Assembly: GCA_902775555.1 (NCBI GenBank)
Contig: CACYMQ010000037.1
Span: 1-42,506 of the forward strand
Source of the DNA: an uncultured Lachnospiraceae bacterium
Lineage (GTDB): Bacteria > Bacillota > Clostridia > Lachnospirales > Lachnospiraceae
Length of the DNA: 42,506 nt
Direction: 5' to 3'
Shown: positions 17,000 through 26,781 of the stretch, piece after piece
How positions within the stretch are numbered: the stretch's first letter is position 1
How the letters are laid out: every line of letters starts with the position of its first letter
Translations under genes and position numbers: made by a program
The notes under the pieces: model-generated
What the model saw: only the letters and a program-made list of their open reading frames with translations
Databases searched by the model: none
What the model was told of the DNA's origin: nothing

Positions 17000-19615
17000 A
17001 TGTTGATCAGATTCCGTTTCAGTGTTCGAAATATCATTATGATCCTTACCATCGCTTTCGGAATACTGTGGTTTCTTCCAATGAGAGAGGTCTATGCTGA
17101 GGGAGAGCCGTCCGGAGGCGGAAAACAGGAAGCGGAACATGGGATCCCGGTGATCTATATCACCGTCGATGAGTCGAAGGGAACCATCGATGCCATGAAC
17201 AGCGACCCGGAGCATAAGACTTCCTGCACCGGAACCATGGATATCGTGGTCCCCGAAGGCTTTCGTTACACCGACAGAACGGACATGGAGCTGTCCGGCG
17301 TGACAGGTCTGTCCATGACGATCCGCGGTCGTGGAAATTCAACCTGGAAATATGATAAGAAACCATACAAGATCAAACTGGACAAGAAGACACCGCTGCT
17401 TGGTTTCGGTGCCAATAAGCACTGGGTGCTTCTTGCAAACTATTCGGATCCTACACTGATCCGGGATCGATTCACCGGATGGCTGGGAAAAGAGATGGGA
17501 TTTACCTTTACTCCCCAGTGTGTTCCGGTAGATGTCGTGATGAATGGAACGTATCTCGGCAGTTATAACCTTGCGGAACAGGTGCGGGTGGGAGACAACC
17601 GACTGGAACTGGATGAACTGAAGGAAGAGGATACGGATCCCGGGGTGATCACCGGCGGATACCTGCTTCAGTACGGTCAGCAGGTTCCGACGGATTCGCC
17701 CAATGCATTTACGACAAACCGCGATGAACTCCTTGCAGATCATACTCCGAACTTCGATCCCGAAGACGGCGGTTATACAAATGAAGCACAGATGACCTAT
17801 ATCCGCAGCCATATTCAAAAGGTGGAGGATGCGCTCTACAATAAAAACCATAACGATAAAAACGGGATCTCCGTCTGGGATTATATGGACCTGACTTCTG
17901 CGGCGGACTACTGGCTGATCCAGCAGATCTCCATGAACGGTGACGCTTATATACCTTTGTGGGATTTTGATATCGCCTGGGGACTGATCTATCCGGATGA
18001 GGAAGAAAATACGGATCTGGAAATGTTTGTTGTCGAAGATCCGTGGGTGGCAGCCATGTTGTATGATCCGGCTTTTTACGAGAAGCTGGCCGCAGATTGG
18101 CCGAAGCTTCGTGAAACGCTGAACGCTGCTACAAAGGAAGGCGGCCTGCTGGACAGATACTATGAGGAAACAAAGGCTTCAAAGGAAGCAGATCAGGCGC
18201 TTTGGAACAGTGATGAAGCCGAAAGGACCTATCGCGAGACGATCAATGCGATGAAACGCTGGATCGATGCCAGGGTTGCCTGGTTTGACCGGCATCTGAC
18301 GGATCTGAAGACCAGGATCAAACGGATCACCTGGAAAGTCGATGGACAGGAGGATTCCTACTCCTATTATCCTGAAACCGGACGGATCTTCTTCCGGAAG
18401 CTCAAAAAGGAAGGCTATATCTTCCTGGGCTGGCAGAAACCGGACGGAACCATGCTGGAAGAAAATGAAAATGTCTATGCAACTGCGGACTGTGTATATA
18501 CCGCTGTATTTATCGAACGGTCGAAAGCCACAAAAGCGAATGATATCCATTTTGCCCAAAAGCAGTACTGGTCGGATCTGGACCTGGGTTACAACCGGCT
18601 GAGCTTTACACTGTTCCCCCTGGATGCACAGGATAAGACCATAATCTGGTCCTCCTCCGATAATAGCATCGCAAAGATCTCCGAAGACGGTGATATTGAA
18701 ATGCTCCGCGAAGGTACGGTAACGATCACTGCAGAGCTTCCCACCGGCAAAAAAAAGTCCGTGGAATTTACGATCGTCAGCGGTGCACAGGCAGAACCGG
18801 CATCCGTATCGATAACTCCCGCGGATCTTAAGATCAAAGCCGGTACATATCAGGGACTGACCATTGATGTCTATCCACATCTGGCAGGGATCGGAAGTAT
18901 CATGCTGGAATCCGCGGATCCGGATATCGCAGACGTTAGCGAATACGGCGTTGTCCATGCAAAAAAAACCGGTGATACGAAGATCCTCGTAACCGTATTT
19001 TCTTCTTCCGGGGAGACGGAGATCCACGGTGAATGCCGGGTTCATGTGACGGACAGCCAGGCAGAGCCCTCCGGAGGCGGTAACATTTCTCCTGAACCGG
19101 GTGATGATGTTCCGGGTACCGGCAAATGGAAGAAGGATAAAAAGGGCTGGTGGTACGATCTGGGGCATGGTGCTTATTACAGGAAGTGCTGGCAGAAGAT
19201 CGACGGGATATGGTATTATTTTAAGGAAGACGGTTATATGGCTTCCAAAGAATGGTGTAAGGGCTACTGGCTGGATAAAAACGGTGCCTGGACCTATCAG
19301 CGGAAGGCTTTCTGGAGAAAAGACAGGAAGGGCTGGTGGTACGGTAACGGGAAATGGTATGCCAAAGATCAGTGGCAGAAGATCGATGGGATCTGGTATT
19401 TCTTTGACAAGAACGGTTATATGGTTTCCGGAGAGTGGATCTCGGGTTACTGGCTGGATAAAAGCGGTGCCTGGACCTATCAGCGAAGGGCATCCTGGAG
19501 GAAGGACAGCACCGGCTGGTGGTATGGCGACGGAAAATGGTATGCCATAGATCAGTGGCAGAAGATCGACGGGATCCGGTATAGTTTTGACAAAAAAGGA
19601 TATCTTATAAAATAG
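17000..19615 (+). CDS. Secreted CotH-kinase-family surface protein with B-repeat, Ig-like domains and CW-binding repeats
   Basis: 871 residues; AGGAG seven bases upstream. Signal peptide with likely cleavage after VYA (~residue 34). The CotH domain (~50-435) shows RGRGNSTWKYDKKPYKIKL, NKHWVLLANYSDPTLIRDR, GTYLGSYNLAEQ and PLWDFDIAWG (D322/D324, expected catalytic Asp region). CotH of Bacillus spores is an atypical protein kinase; secreted clostridial members are wall-associated and their substrates unknown. Next come an InlB-type B-repeat (~441-508, ending CVYTAVF), two BIG2-like Ig domains (~512-590 and 597-685) and four to five CW-binding units (~705-871). Between NGDAY and PLWDFD the usual ~15-20-residue YLYKDxxGK stretch is missing. 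The EAL gene starts 10 bp after the stop. Confidence 0.9.
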   Translation: MLIRFRFSVRNIIMILTIAFGILWFLPMREVYAEGEPSGGGKQEAEHGIPVIYITVDESKGTIDAMNSDPEHKTSCTGTMDIVVPEGFRYTDRTDMELSGVTGLSMTIRGRGNSTWKYDKKPYKIKLDKKTPLLGFGANKHWVLLANYSDPTLIRDRFTGWLGKEMGFTFTPQCVPVDVVMNGTYLGSYNLAEQVRVGDNRLELDELKEEDTDPGVITGGYLLQYGQQVPTDSPNAFTTNRDELLADHTPNFDPEDGGYTNEAQMTYIRSHIQKVEDALYNKNHNDKNGISVWDYMDLTSAADYWLIQQISMNGDAYIPLWDFDIAWGLIYPDEEENTDLEMFVVEDPWVAAMLYDPAFYEKLAADWPKLRETLNAATKEGGLLDRYYEETKASKEADQALWNSDEAERTYRETINAMKRWIDARVAWFDRHLTDLKTRIKRITWKVDGQEDSYSYYPETGRIFFRKLKKEGYIFLGWQKPDGTMLEENENVYATADCVYTAVFIERSKATKANDIHFAQKQYWSDLDLGYNRLSFTLFPLDAQDKTIIWSSSDNSIAKISEDGDIEMLREGTVTITAELPTGKKKSVEFTIVSGAQAEPASVSITPADLKIKAGTYQGLTIDVYPHLAGIGSIMLESADPDIADVSEYGVVHAKKTGDTKILVTVFSSSGETEIHGECRVHVTDSQAEPSGGGNISPEPGDDVPGTGKWKKDKKGWWYDLGHGAYYRKCWQKIDGIWYYFKEDGYMASKEWCKGYWLDKNGAWTYQRKAFWRKDRKGWWYGNGKWYAKDQWQKIDGIWYFFDKNGYMVSGEWISGYWLDKSGAWTYQRRASWRKDSTGWWYGDGKWYAIDQWQKIDGIRYSFDKKGYLIK

Positions 19616-19625
19616 GGGTAGCTTT

Positions 19626-21566
19626 ATGCTGAATCAATCCTTTGCACTCGGCGTTGGTATTTCATCAATGCTGATCTGCGTTGTCAATCTCATATATACA
19701 TTGATTCTTAAACGGACGGATAAACTCCAAAACCGTTTATTTGTTGCGATTCTCTGTATCCTGCTGATCAATTCCCTGACGAATATCTTTTCCTCCATCT
19801 ACAGTTCGGAGCTGCATGCTTCCGATGGGATCGCATCCTTTGCGGTACAGGGGGCCAGGTATCTTTATTTTGCCACGCATACGGCGCTTTGCCCCTTCTT
19901 CTTCTATTATGTATCCAATGTGAGCTTTATCTCGACCCGCCTGGCCAACCGGCGGTTCTTACTGCTGTCCCTGCCGTTTTTCTTTACGGAGCTGCTGGCC
20001 ATCACCAATCCGCTGACACATTTTGTATGGAAGATCGATACGGATATGCAGTTCCAGCGGAATTGGGGCGAGTTCCTGATCTATATCGTTGCTCTTTTCT
20101 ATTATGTCCTTTCCATGATCGTGATCGGACGCACCTGGCAGTTTATCTCAAAGAAGAGAAGAACGGCACTGATCTTCTTTATCACCATCGTCAGTATCGG
20201 TATCATCGTCCAGCTGATCAATAAATATATCAAGGTGGAAGTGCTGGCGGAAGCAGTCGGTTTTACCGGTGTTATGATGTCTGTGGAAAATGAGGATGAC
20301 CGCATGGATTTCGGCATGGGCTTCTACAACCGGACAGCCCTCGGACTGGATATCGGAGGCTGCCTGCAGAATGAAAGAAAGCTGCACATCCTGATGATCC
20401 GTATCCAGAATTACGATCTTGTGAACAGATTGGCAGGAGAAGGTGAGGCAAGTACCGTAACCGATATCATTTCGGATCATCTGACCTCCATAGTAAAGCG
20501 TTATTATATCTATGTTCCCGACAAAAATACTTTCATTCTGACCTTGTACGACAAGAGCGAAGAGTATGTGGACACACTTGTCGGTGAGATCAAAAAGCGC
20601 TTTGAGGAACCATGGGATTACAAGGAATACAGTATCCAGCTGGATGCACTGATCGTCCTTGCGGAGATTCCGAAGCAGATCCGCAGTACTGCCGAACTGT
20701 TCTATATGATCGACAACCCCATCCGGACAAAAGAAGGAAAGAATGTTCTTCGCGGAGACGATCTCAGCTTTATCATGCGGAGGCAGGCAGTGGAAGATGC
20801 CGTGTCCCGCGGTTTTGCCGAGAACAGCTATGAGGTATACTATCAGCCCACCTATCATCTGAACGGGAAGCTTCATGGTGCGGAAGCTCTGATCCGTATG
20901 CATGATAAGGAATTGGGGAATCTCTATCCGGATGAGTTCATCCCCATTGCGGAACAGAGCGGACTGATCGATGATATCGATGAATTTGTTCTGGATCAGG
21001 TATGTCGGTTCCTCAAGACCGGTATCCCCGCAAAATACGGGATCGATAATATCAATGTCAATCTGTCCGTCCTGCAGTGTATGAGGCCGGGCTTTGTGGA
21101 AAGCATAAAGGAGATCGTCAACCGCTACAGTGTGGACCGGAGAAAGATCAATTTCGAGATCACGGAATCCATCGCCGCAGACGATTACGAGACCCTGAGC
21201 GGAGTGATACGTGAACTGAAGAAGGAAGGATTCCTGTTCTCCATGGATGATTACGGGACCGGATATTCCAATGTAAGTGCCGTATTCTCCCTGAATCTGG
21301 ATGTGATCAAGATCGATAAGAGTATTCTGTGGGGAGCGGAGAAGAGTGCCATGGGTAAGGTTATTCTGGAGAATACCATACGCATGATCAAACAAATGAA
21401 GAAGAAGATCCTGGTGGAAGGTGTCGAGACGGAAAGCCAGATCCGGCTGTTGGAGGAAATGAAGGTTGATTATCTGCAGGGCTTTTACTTCTCAAAACCG
21501 GTTCCGAAGAGTGATTTTGTGAAGCTGATCGCCAAAGAAAATATGTTCGGAAGAAAAACAGACTGA
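19626..21566 (+). CDS. Membrane cyclic-di-GMP phosphodiesterase (7TM, degenerate GGDEF, EAL)
   Basis: 646 residues, AGGGG upstream, only 10 bp after the cotH-like gene. Seven hydrophobic helices fill ~1-215. A GGDEF-like fold (~235-375) has lost its signature (it reads VPDKNTFILTLYD where GGDEF should be), so it is probably regulatory. The EAL domain (~390-640) keeps the catalytic set: EAL (420-422, in GAEALIRM), NVNLS, EITES, DDYGTGYS, IKIDKS, EGVET and LQGFYFSKP. Hydrolysis of c-di-GMP to pGpG is expected. The tight linkage with a wall-bound CotH protein suggests c-di-GMP control of surface behaviour, but that is inference. Confidence 0.93.
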   Translation: MLNQSFALGVGISSMLICVVNLIYTLILKRTDKLQNRLFVAILCILLINSLTNIFSSIYSSELHASDGIASFAVQGARYLYFATHTALCPFFFYYVSNVSFISTRLANRRFLLLSLPFFFTELLAITNPLTHFVWKIDTDMQFQRNWGEFLIYIVALFYYVLSMIVIGRTWQFISKKRRTALIFFITIVSIGIIVQLINKYIKVEVLAEAVGFTGVMMSVENEDDRMDFGMGFYNRTALGLDIGGCLQNERKLHILMIRIQNYDLVNRLAGEGEASTVTDIISDHLTSIVKRYYIYVPDKNTFILTLYDKSEEYVDTLVGEIKKRFEEPWDYKEYSIQLDALIVLAEIPKQIRSTAELFYMIDNPIRTKEGKNVLRGDDLSFIMRRQAVEDAVSRGFAENSYEVYYQPTYHLNGKLHGAEALIRMHDKELGNLYPDEFIPIAEQSGLIDDIDEFVLDQVCRFLKTGIPAKYGIDNINVNLSVLQCMRPGFVESIKEIVNRYSVDRRKINFEITESIAADDYETLSGVIRELKKEGFLFSMDDYGTGYSNVSAVFSLNLDVIKIDKSILWGAEKSAMGKVILENTIRMIKQMKKKILVEGVETESQIRLLEEMKVDYLQGFYFSKPVPKSDFVKLIAKENMFGRKTD

Positions 21567-21585
21567 AACAGGGGGGAAAAGAAAA

Positions 21586-22293
21586 ATGGGAGAATCAATG
21601 AAAGACTTCGAGGAAATGCTGGAGGAATCCTACAGCCTGATGGGAGACGGCGTACATGATACGGATACACTTCTGGCATGGAGACGGGCAGAGGAACTGA
21701 AGGAATCGCAAGAGAATGTCATGGTTACGGTTACCGGTACGGTTAAGGGAGGAGTGATCGCCGATCTTGAAGGCCTTCGGGCATTCATTCCCATTTCCAG
21801 ACTGTCACTTGAACGGATCGAAAACTGTGACTCCTTCCTCGAGAAGGAACTGGAGGTCCGTGTCATTGAGGCCGATATGGAAGCTGATAAGCTTGTACTT
21901 TCCGCAAAGGAGATCCTGAAGGAGAGACAGGAAGCGCTGAAGAAAAAGAAGATATCCGATATCCGGATCGGTCAGGTGATGCATGGTACGGTGCGTACCA
22001 TCAAGGATTACGGTGCATTTATCGACCTGGAGGACGGTATGTCCGGACTGGTACATATCTCACAGATCGCGCATAAAAGGATCAAGCACCCGGGTGTTGT
22101 CCTCAGCCTCGGACAGGAAGTCGATGTGAAGGTGATCGAGATAAAGGACGGTAAGCTGTCCCTCTCGATCAAGGCGTTACTGGAGAATACAGAAGAGCCT
22201 GTACCTTCCGATGAGGAGATCGTGCTTCCGGAATCCGAAGAGATCGGAACCTCCCTGGCTGATCTTCTGAAGGGGATCAAACTCGACAACTGA
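21586..22293 (+). CDS. Two-domain S1 RNA-binding protein
   Basis: 235 residues; the start at ATG 21586 follows a GGGGGGA-rich RBS, with a second possible start at 21598. An acidic 45-residue lead is followed by two S1 (OB-fold) domains. The first (~46-112) reads VTVTGTVKGGVIADLEGLRAFIPISRL and the second (~125-200) reads GQVMHGTVRTIKDYGAFIDLEDGMSGLVHISQI...GQEVDVKVIEI. An acidic tail (~205-235) ends the chain. It resembles the short S1-like proteins of Gram-positives rather than the six-domain ribosomal protein S1. Probable roles are mRNA binding or translation modulation. It lies 19 bp after the EAL gene, so it is probably in the same operon, an unusual partner for surface/c-di-GMP genes. 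Confidence 0.9.
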   Translation: MGESMKDFEEMLEESYSLMGDGVHDTDTLLAWRRAEELKESQENVMVTVTGTVKGGVIADLEGLRAFIPISRLSLERIENCDSFLEKELEVRVIEADMEADKLVLSAKEILKERQEALKKKKISDIRIGQVMHGTVRTIKDYGAFIDLEDGMSGLVHISQIAHKRIKHPGVVLSLGQEVDVKVIEIKDGKLSLSIKALLENTEEPVPSDEEIVLPESEEIGTSLADLLKGIKLDN

Positions 22294-22314
22294 ACCTGCC
22301 GCGATTAAAAATGG

Positions 22315-22343
22315 TTGACAGGTTTTACGGTCGACCTTAATAT
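22315..22343 (+). promoter_or_regulatory. Sigma-A-type promoter for the CW-repeat protein gene
   Basis: A perfect TTGACA (22315-22320), 17-bp spacer and TAATAT (22338-22343). The inverted repeat AACCTG (22293-22298 region) / CAGGTT overlaps the -35 box and could be a weak hairpin or operator. Confidence 0.7.
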
Positions 22344-22379
22344 AAAATATGGGGAAGCATAAAAGAAAGGGGTGTGGTT

Positions 22380-23279
22380 ATGAAAATGATCAAAAAACGT
22401 TTCCTTGCAGCACTGTTGACCATGGCTTTCATGATCTCGATGATCATGATCCCGGATCTCACTTCGGAGGCCGCCGGCGGAAAACTTATCCCGGATTTCA
22501 AAACACTTGAATCCTCAGTATCGGATAAAGCGGTGGTTCCGATCTTTTATCAGCCCGGATCCTATTCGGAAGTGCGGATCATGACGGTGCTTCAAAGTCC
22601 CAACGGACAAAAGCAGGAAAAGACGTATAATGTGTCTACGGAGCCGGATATTTATACCTATCAGTTACAGGCCTTCAGCGCCGGTACCTTTAAGGTACTT
22701 TTTAAAGAGCAGTACTGGTCCGGTTCCGCATGGGTGGATTCCGGTCTTAATGCAACTGTTTCCATCAGGGTCGGTGCAAGAAAAAGTGCCGGGTGGAACA
22801 AAACAGATGGCAAATGGTGCTATTACAATTCCAGCGGACAGCGTATGCGTGACTGGCAGCAGATCTCCGGAAAATGGTATTATCTGAATGATTTCTATGG
22901 TTATATCACCACCGGATGGAAAGCGATCGAGAATAAGTGGTATTATTTCAATAAGTCGGGTGCCGCCGCCATAGGTTGGAAGAAACTCGGATCCACCTGG
23001 TATTATTTCAATAAGAACTGCTCCATGGCTACCGGATGGAAAGAGATCGATAAGAAGTGGTATTACTTCGGATCTGACGGAGCCATGAAATCCAAGTGGC
23101 AGAAGATAGACAACAAGTGGTACTATCTAAAAGGCGGAGCCATGGTGAAGGGCTGGAAGCAGATCGATAAGAAATGGTATTACTTCCAGAAAAACGGTAC
23201 CTGCGTTATGGACAAGACCATCAAGATCGACGGTAAGTCCTATACCTTTAACAAGAAGGGCGTATGGGTAAAGAAGTGA
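22380..23279 (+). CDS. Secreted CW-binding-repeat protein
   Basis: 299 residues from ATG 22380 after GAAAGGGG; an in-frame GTG at 22374 is less likely. A signal peptide (MKMIKKRFLAALLTMAFMIS...) ends near SEAAGG (~34). A ~100-residue beta-rich domain (VVPIFYQPGSYSEVRIM...TVSIRVG) follows. The rest is about seven CW-binding units of 20-21 residues with G-W-K-x-I-x-x-K-W-Y-Y-F (~138-299). The product is expected to bind the cell wall non-covalently. The N-terminal domain is unrecognised. The gene has its own promoter and converges with the PHP phosphatase gene, whose stop is 8 bp away; no clear terminator separates them. Confidence 0.9.
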   Translation: MKMIKKRFLAALLTMAFMISMIMIPDLTSEAAGGKLIPDFKTLESSVSDKAVVPIFYQPGSYSEVRIMTVLQSPNGQKQEKTYNVSTEPDIYTYQLQAFSAGTFKVLFKEQYWSGSAWVDSGLNATVSIRVGARKSAGWNKTDGKWCYYNSSGQRMRDWQQISGKWYYLNDFYGYITTGWKAIENKWYYFNKSGAAAIGWKKLGSTWYYFNKNCSMATGWKEIDKKWYYFGSDGAMKSKWQKIDNKWYYLKGGAMVKGWKQIDKKWYYFQKNGTCVMDKTIKIDGKSYTFNKKGVWVKK

Positions 23280-23287
23280 TCCCGGCT

Positions 23288-24100
23288 TTACAGAAGATGA
23301 AACTCCGGTTTCAGTTTCGAATAGGTACAGTAATATCTAAACCCGAGAGACTTTAAGGTCTCCCGGGTTTTTTCAAACCCGTGGCCCACGTGTATCGTGT
23401 CATGACTGTCACTGCCCAGGGTAAGGATCTCACCGCCCATTTCCCTGTAGAGCGTAAGAAGCTTCGGATGGGGATGGGGAAAATCCAGTCCCCGGTACAG
23501 TGAGCCCGTATTCACTTCGATCCCTTTTCCGTTATCCAGTATGACGCGGAATATGGCCTCAAAGAGATCCAGGTATTCCTCGATCCGGAAATTCTCTGCC
23601 TTGGTGGGGCCATAGCGGAGGATATAATCCATATGTCCATATACGCTGTAATTCCTGAAATGCTCCACTGTATAAAGGATCTCCTCGAAATACCGGCGGT
23701 AACCGCCTTTCTCGCCCCATTTTTCAAAATAATACGGATAATACGGATCAAAACCGTCCACTACGTGCGTGGAACAGATAATGAAGTCAAGTTCCGGATA
23801 TCGGGAGGAGAAGTCGGAGAGGACTTCACAGGTTGAGGGCATAAGCCCCTGCTCGATGCCGATCTTAAGTGTAAAGTCCGGAGCCAGTTCCTTCCGAAGT
23901 TTCCTGAGAGTCGAAAAATAGGTATCGAAATCCAGATGGAAGTCACATTCCGCGATTCCAATGGGAAAATCATGGTCATAATGATCCGTGATGCAGATCT
24001 CCTTCATTCCCTTATCCCGTGCACTGCGGATCAGATCCCTTATGGGAGTTTTGCAGTCCGCGGAGAATTCCGTATGCAGATGGTAATCAGGTATAAGCAT
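23288..24100 (-). CDS. hisJ: PHP-family histidinol-phosphatase
   Basis: 270 residues on the minus strand from ATG 24100, chosen because AGAGG lies eight bases upstream and the conserved PHP start (MLIPDYHLHTEFSADC) begins there; an ATG at 24133 adds 11 charged residues. PHP motifs: HLHTEFS, ITDHYDH, GIEQGL, CSTHVVDG, YGHMDYI and GSDSHD. These are the metal-binding His/Asp/Glu of HisJ/HisK-type phosphatases, which make histidinol from histidinol phosphate in histidine synthesis. No other his gene is in the window, so a different phosphoester substrate cannot be excluded. Confidence 0.85.
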   Translation of the reverse strand: MLIPDYHLHTEFSADCKTPIRDLIRSARDKGMKEICITDHYDHDFPIGIAECDFHLDFDTYFSTLRKLRKELAPDFTLKIGIEQGLMPSTCEVLSDFSSRYPELDFIICSTHVVDGFDPYYPYYFEKWGEKGGYRRYFEEILYTVEHFRNYSVYGHMDYILRYGPTKAENFRIEEYLDLFEAIFRVILDNGKGIEVNTGSLYRGLDFPHPHPKLLTLYREMGGEILTLGSDSHDTIHVGHGFEKTRETLKSLGFRYYCTYSKLKPEFHLL

Positions 24101-24234
24101 GGTTTTGTCCTCTTTCTCGTCAGTCTCTGTCAAGTGTCCGGGGCGTATTTTCAGAGTGGGAATATAAGCCCGGTCCCCATATGGAGATGATACAACATTT
24201 TTACCGGAACTGAAAGAAAAAAAGGAAAATACTC

Positions 24235-24263
24235 TTGAAAAACAACATCAAAAAAGGTATGAT
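24235..24263 (+). promoter_or_regulatory. Strong sigma-A-type promoter for gap
   Basis: TTGAAA (24235-24240), 17-bp A-rich spacer, TATGAT (24258-24263), about 52 bases before the gap start; the surrounding A-rich tract may act as an UP element. Confidence 0.75.
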
Positions 24264-24315
24264 GATTCTATGTGAGTGATACGTTCACAAAGTATATTTC
24301 TAGGAGGAATTAGAA

Positions 24316-25368
24316 ATGGCAGTTAAGGTAGCAATTAATGGTTTCGGTCGTATCGGTCGTCTGGCTTTCAGACAGATGTTCGGCGCAGAGGGATATGAGG
24401 TAGTTGCCATCAACGATCTTACAAAGCCTTCCATGCTGGCACACCTGCTGAAGTATGATACAGCTCAGGGCGGTTACGCAGGAGTGATCGGTCAGAATCT
24501 TCATACAGTTACAGCTGATGATGAGGCAAATACGATCACAGTTGACGGAAAGACCCTTCAGATCTATGCAAAGGCAAATGCAGCAGAGCTTCCGTGGGGA
24601 GAGATCGGTGTAGACGTAGTTCTTGAGTGTACAGGTTTCTACTGCTCCAAGGATAAGTCTCAGGCTCATATCGATGCCGGCGCTAAGAAGGTTGTTATTT
24701 CCGCACCTGCAGGCAATGATCTGAAGACAATCGTATTCTCCGTAAACCAGGATACACTTACAGCTGATGACAAGATCATCTCCGCTGCATCCTGTACAAC
24801 AAACTGCCTTGCACCGATGGCTAAGGCTCTGAATGATTATGCACCGATCCAGTCCGGTATCATGAGCACGATCCATGCATACACAGGTGATCAGATGATC
24901 CTTGACGGACCGCACAGAAAGGGCGACCTCAGAAGAGCACGTGCCGGCGCTGCAAACATCGTTCCGAACTCCACAGGAGCTGCAAAGGCTATCGGCCTTG
25001 TTATTCCTGAGCTGAACGGAAAGCTGATCGGCTCTGCACAGAGAGTTCCGGTTCCGACAGGTTCCACCACCATTCTTACAGCTGTTGTTAAGAAGGCTGG
25101 CGTTACCAAGGAAGACATCAATGCAGCTATGAAGGCAGCAGCAAGCGAGTCCTTCGGCTACAATGAGGATCCGATCGTATCTTCCGACGTTATCGGTATG
25201 AGATATGGTTCTCTGTTCGATGCAACTCAGACAATGGTTGCTCAGATCGCAGATGATCTGTATGAGGTACAGGTAGTTTCCTGGTATGACAATGAGAATT
25301 CTTACACATCTCAGATGGTAAGAACCATCAAGTACTTCGCTGAGCTTGACAGCAGTCTCAATGACTGA
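24316..25368 (+). CDS. gap: Glyceraldehyde-3-phosphate dehydrogenase
   Basis: 350 residues, strong AGGAGG. NAD-binding start ([17 protein letters not shown]), catalytic Cys in [39 protein letters not shown], and the C-terminal signature [16 protein letters not shown] are all intact. It catalyses oxidation and phosphorylation of glyceraldehyde 3-phosphate to 1,3-bisphosphoglycerate in glycolysis. Codon use is visibly biased (aca, gca, gtt, cag) compared with surrounding surface genes, as expected of a highly expressed gene. No cggR/gapR-type repressor gene lies upstream. It is followed by pgk and tpiA. Confidence 0.98.
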   Translation: MAVKVAINGFGRIGRLAFRQMFGAEGYEVVAINDLTKPSMLAHLLKYDTAQGGYAGVIGQNLHTVTADDEANTITVDGKTLQIYAKANAAELPWGEIGVDVVLECTGFYCSKDKSQAHIDAGAKKVVISAPAGNDLKTIVFSVNQDTLTADDKIISAASCTTNCLAPMAKALNDYAPIQSGIMSTIHAYTGDQMILDGPHRKGDLRRARAGAANIVPNSTGAAKAIGLVIPELNGKLIGSAQRVPVPTGSTTILTAVVKKAGVTKEDINAAMKAAASESFGYNEDPIVSSDVIGMRYGSLFDATQTMVAQIADDLYEVQVVSWYDNENSYTSQMVRTIKYFAELDSSLND

Positions 25369-25406
25369 TCAGCCACGCGACCTCGAAACATATTAAAACC
25401 TATCTG

Positions 25407-25444
25407 GGGCTCGGTCTGTATGGGCCGGGCCCTTATCATTTTTA
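25407..25444 (+). terminator. Probable terminator or attenuating hairpin between gap and pgk
   Basis: GGGCTCGG (25407-25414) pairs with CCGGGCCC (25425-25432), eight pairs with one G-U, followed by TTATCATTTTT. The T run is interrupted, so termination may be partial and let some gap transcripts extend into pgk. Confidence 0.55.
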
Positions 25445-25558
25445 TGACCGTTCTGCCATAGTATCATTCCCGGATACAGTGCAGGCATTTCATGCCTGAT
25501 CTGCATCGGAATGGATCTATTGCGTAAGTATAAAATATATTAAACAGGAGGATAAGAA

Positions 25559-26770
25559 ATGTCACTCAACAAGAAATCCGTAGATGATATCAACGTTAAG
25601 GGACAGCGTGTGCTTTGCCGCTGCGATTTTAACGTACCTTTAAAGGACGGAAAGATCACTGATGAAAATCGTCTGGTAGCAGCGCTTCCCACCATCAAGA
25701 AGTTGATCGCCGATGGCGGAAAGATCATCCTTTGCTCTCACCTGGGTAAGGTGAAGACAGACGAGGATAAGCTGACCAAGACTCTGGCTCCCGTAGCAGT
25801 ACGTCTTTCCGAGCTGCTTGGCCAGGAGGTTAAGTTCGTTGCCAACGAGAATGTAGTCGGCCCGAATGTAGTGGAAGCTGTCAACGCTATGCAGGATGGC
25901 GATGTTATCCTTCTTGAGAATACCCGTTTCCGTAAGGAAGAGACCAAGAACGGAGAGGAGTTCTCCAAGGATCTGGCAAGTATCGCAGATGTATTCGTAA
26001 ATGATGCATTCGGTACCGCTCACCGCGCACACTGCTCCAATGTAGGTGTTACCCAGTATGTTGATACGGCTGTTGTGGGTTACCTGATGCAGAAGGAGAT
26101 CGACTTCCTCGGAAATGCCGTTGAGAATCCGGTACGTCCCTTCGTAGCGATCCTCGGTGGTGCCAAGGTTGCCGATAAGCTGAACGTTATCTCCAACCTG
26201 CTTGAGAAGTGCGACACACTGATCATCGGCGGTGGTATGGCTTATACCTTCCTGAAGGCTCAGGGTAAGGAGGTCGGACTTTCACTTGTAGATGATTCCA
26301 AGATCGATTACTGTAAGGAAATGATCGAGAAGGCTGAGAAGCTCGGCAAGAAGCTTCTTCTTCCGGTTGATACCGTAGTAGCTGCAGGCTTCCCGGATCC
26401 GATCGACGGCCCCATCGAGGTTAAGACCGTTTCTTCCGATGCGATCCCGGCTGATATGGAAGGTCTGGATATCGGTGAGAAGACAAGAGAGCTCTTCGCA
26501 GATGCTGCAAAGACGGCCAAGACCGTTGTTTGGAACGGACCGATGGGTGTATTCGAGAACCCGACACTGGCTGCAGGAACCATTGCAGTTGCACAGGCTC
26601 TGGCAGAGACAGACGCTACGACCATCATCGGTGGCGGCGATTCCGCAGCAGCATGCAACCAGCTTGGCTTCGGCGATAAGATGAGCCACATTTCCACAGG
26701 TGGCGGCGCTTCCCTTGAATTCCTTGAGGGTAAGGAACTCCCGGGCGTAGCAGCAGCCAACAATAAGTAA
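25559..26770 (+). CDS. pgk: Phosphoglycerate kinase
   Basis: 403 residues, AGGAGG at proper spacing. Signatures: [17 protein letters not shown] (substrate-binding Arg and Asp), [58 protein letters not shown] and the nucleotide loop [11 protein letters not shown]. It transfers phosphate from 1,3-bisphosphoglycerate to ADP. Length is normal for bacterial Pgk (~390-410). It lies between gap and tpiA in a classic clostridial glycolytic cluster with biased codon use. Confidence 0.98.
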   Translation: MSLNKKSVDDINVKGQRVLCRCDFNVPLKDGKITDENRLVAALPTIKKLIADGGKIILCSHLGKVKTDEDKLTKTLAPVAVRLSELLGQEVKFVANENVVGPNVVEAVNAMQDGDVILLENTRFRKEETKNGEEFSKDLASIADVFVNDAFGTAHRAHCSNVGVTQYVDTAVVGYLMQKEIDFLGNAVENPVRPFVAILGGAKVADKLNVISNLLEKCDTLIIGGGMAYTFLKAQGKEVGLSLVDDSKIDYCKEMIEKAEKLGKKLLLPVDTVVAAGFPDPIDGPIEVKTVSSDAIPADMEGLDIGEKTRELFADAAKTAKTVVWNGPMGVFENPTLAAGTIAVAQALAETDATTIIGGGDSAAACNQLGFGDKMSHISTGGGASLEFLEGKELPGVAAANNK

Positions 26771-26781
26771 ATTCCATCACC

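Noticed and set aside
20148-21395. 415-codon antisense frame opposite the EAL gene
   Set aside because: The plus strand encodes a complete EAL domain with all catalytic motifs; the antisense product is Asp/His/Ile-rich shadow sequence without an RBS.
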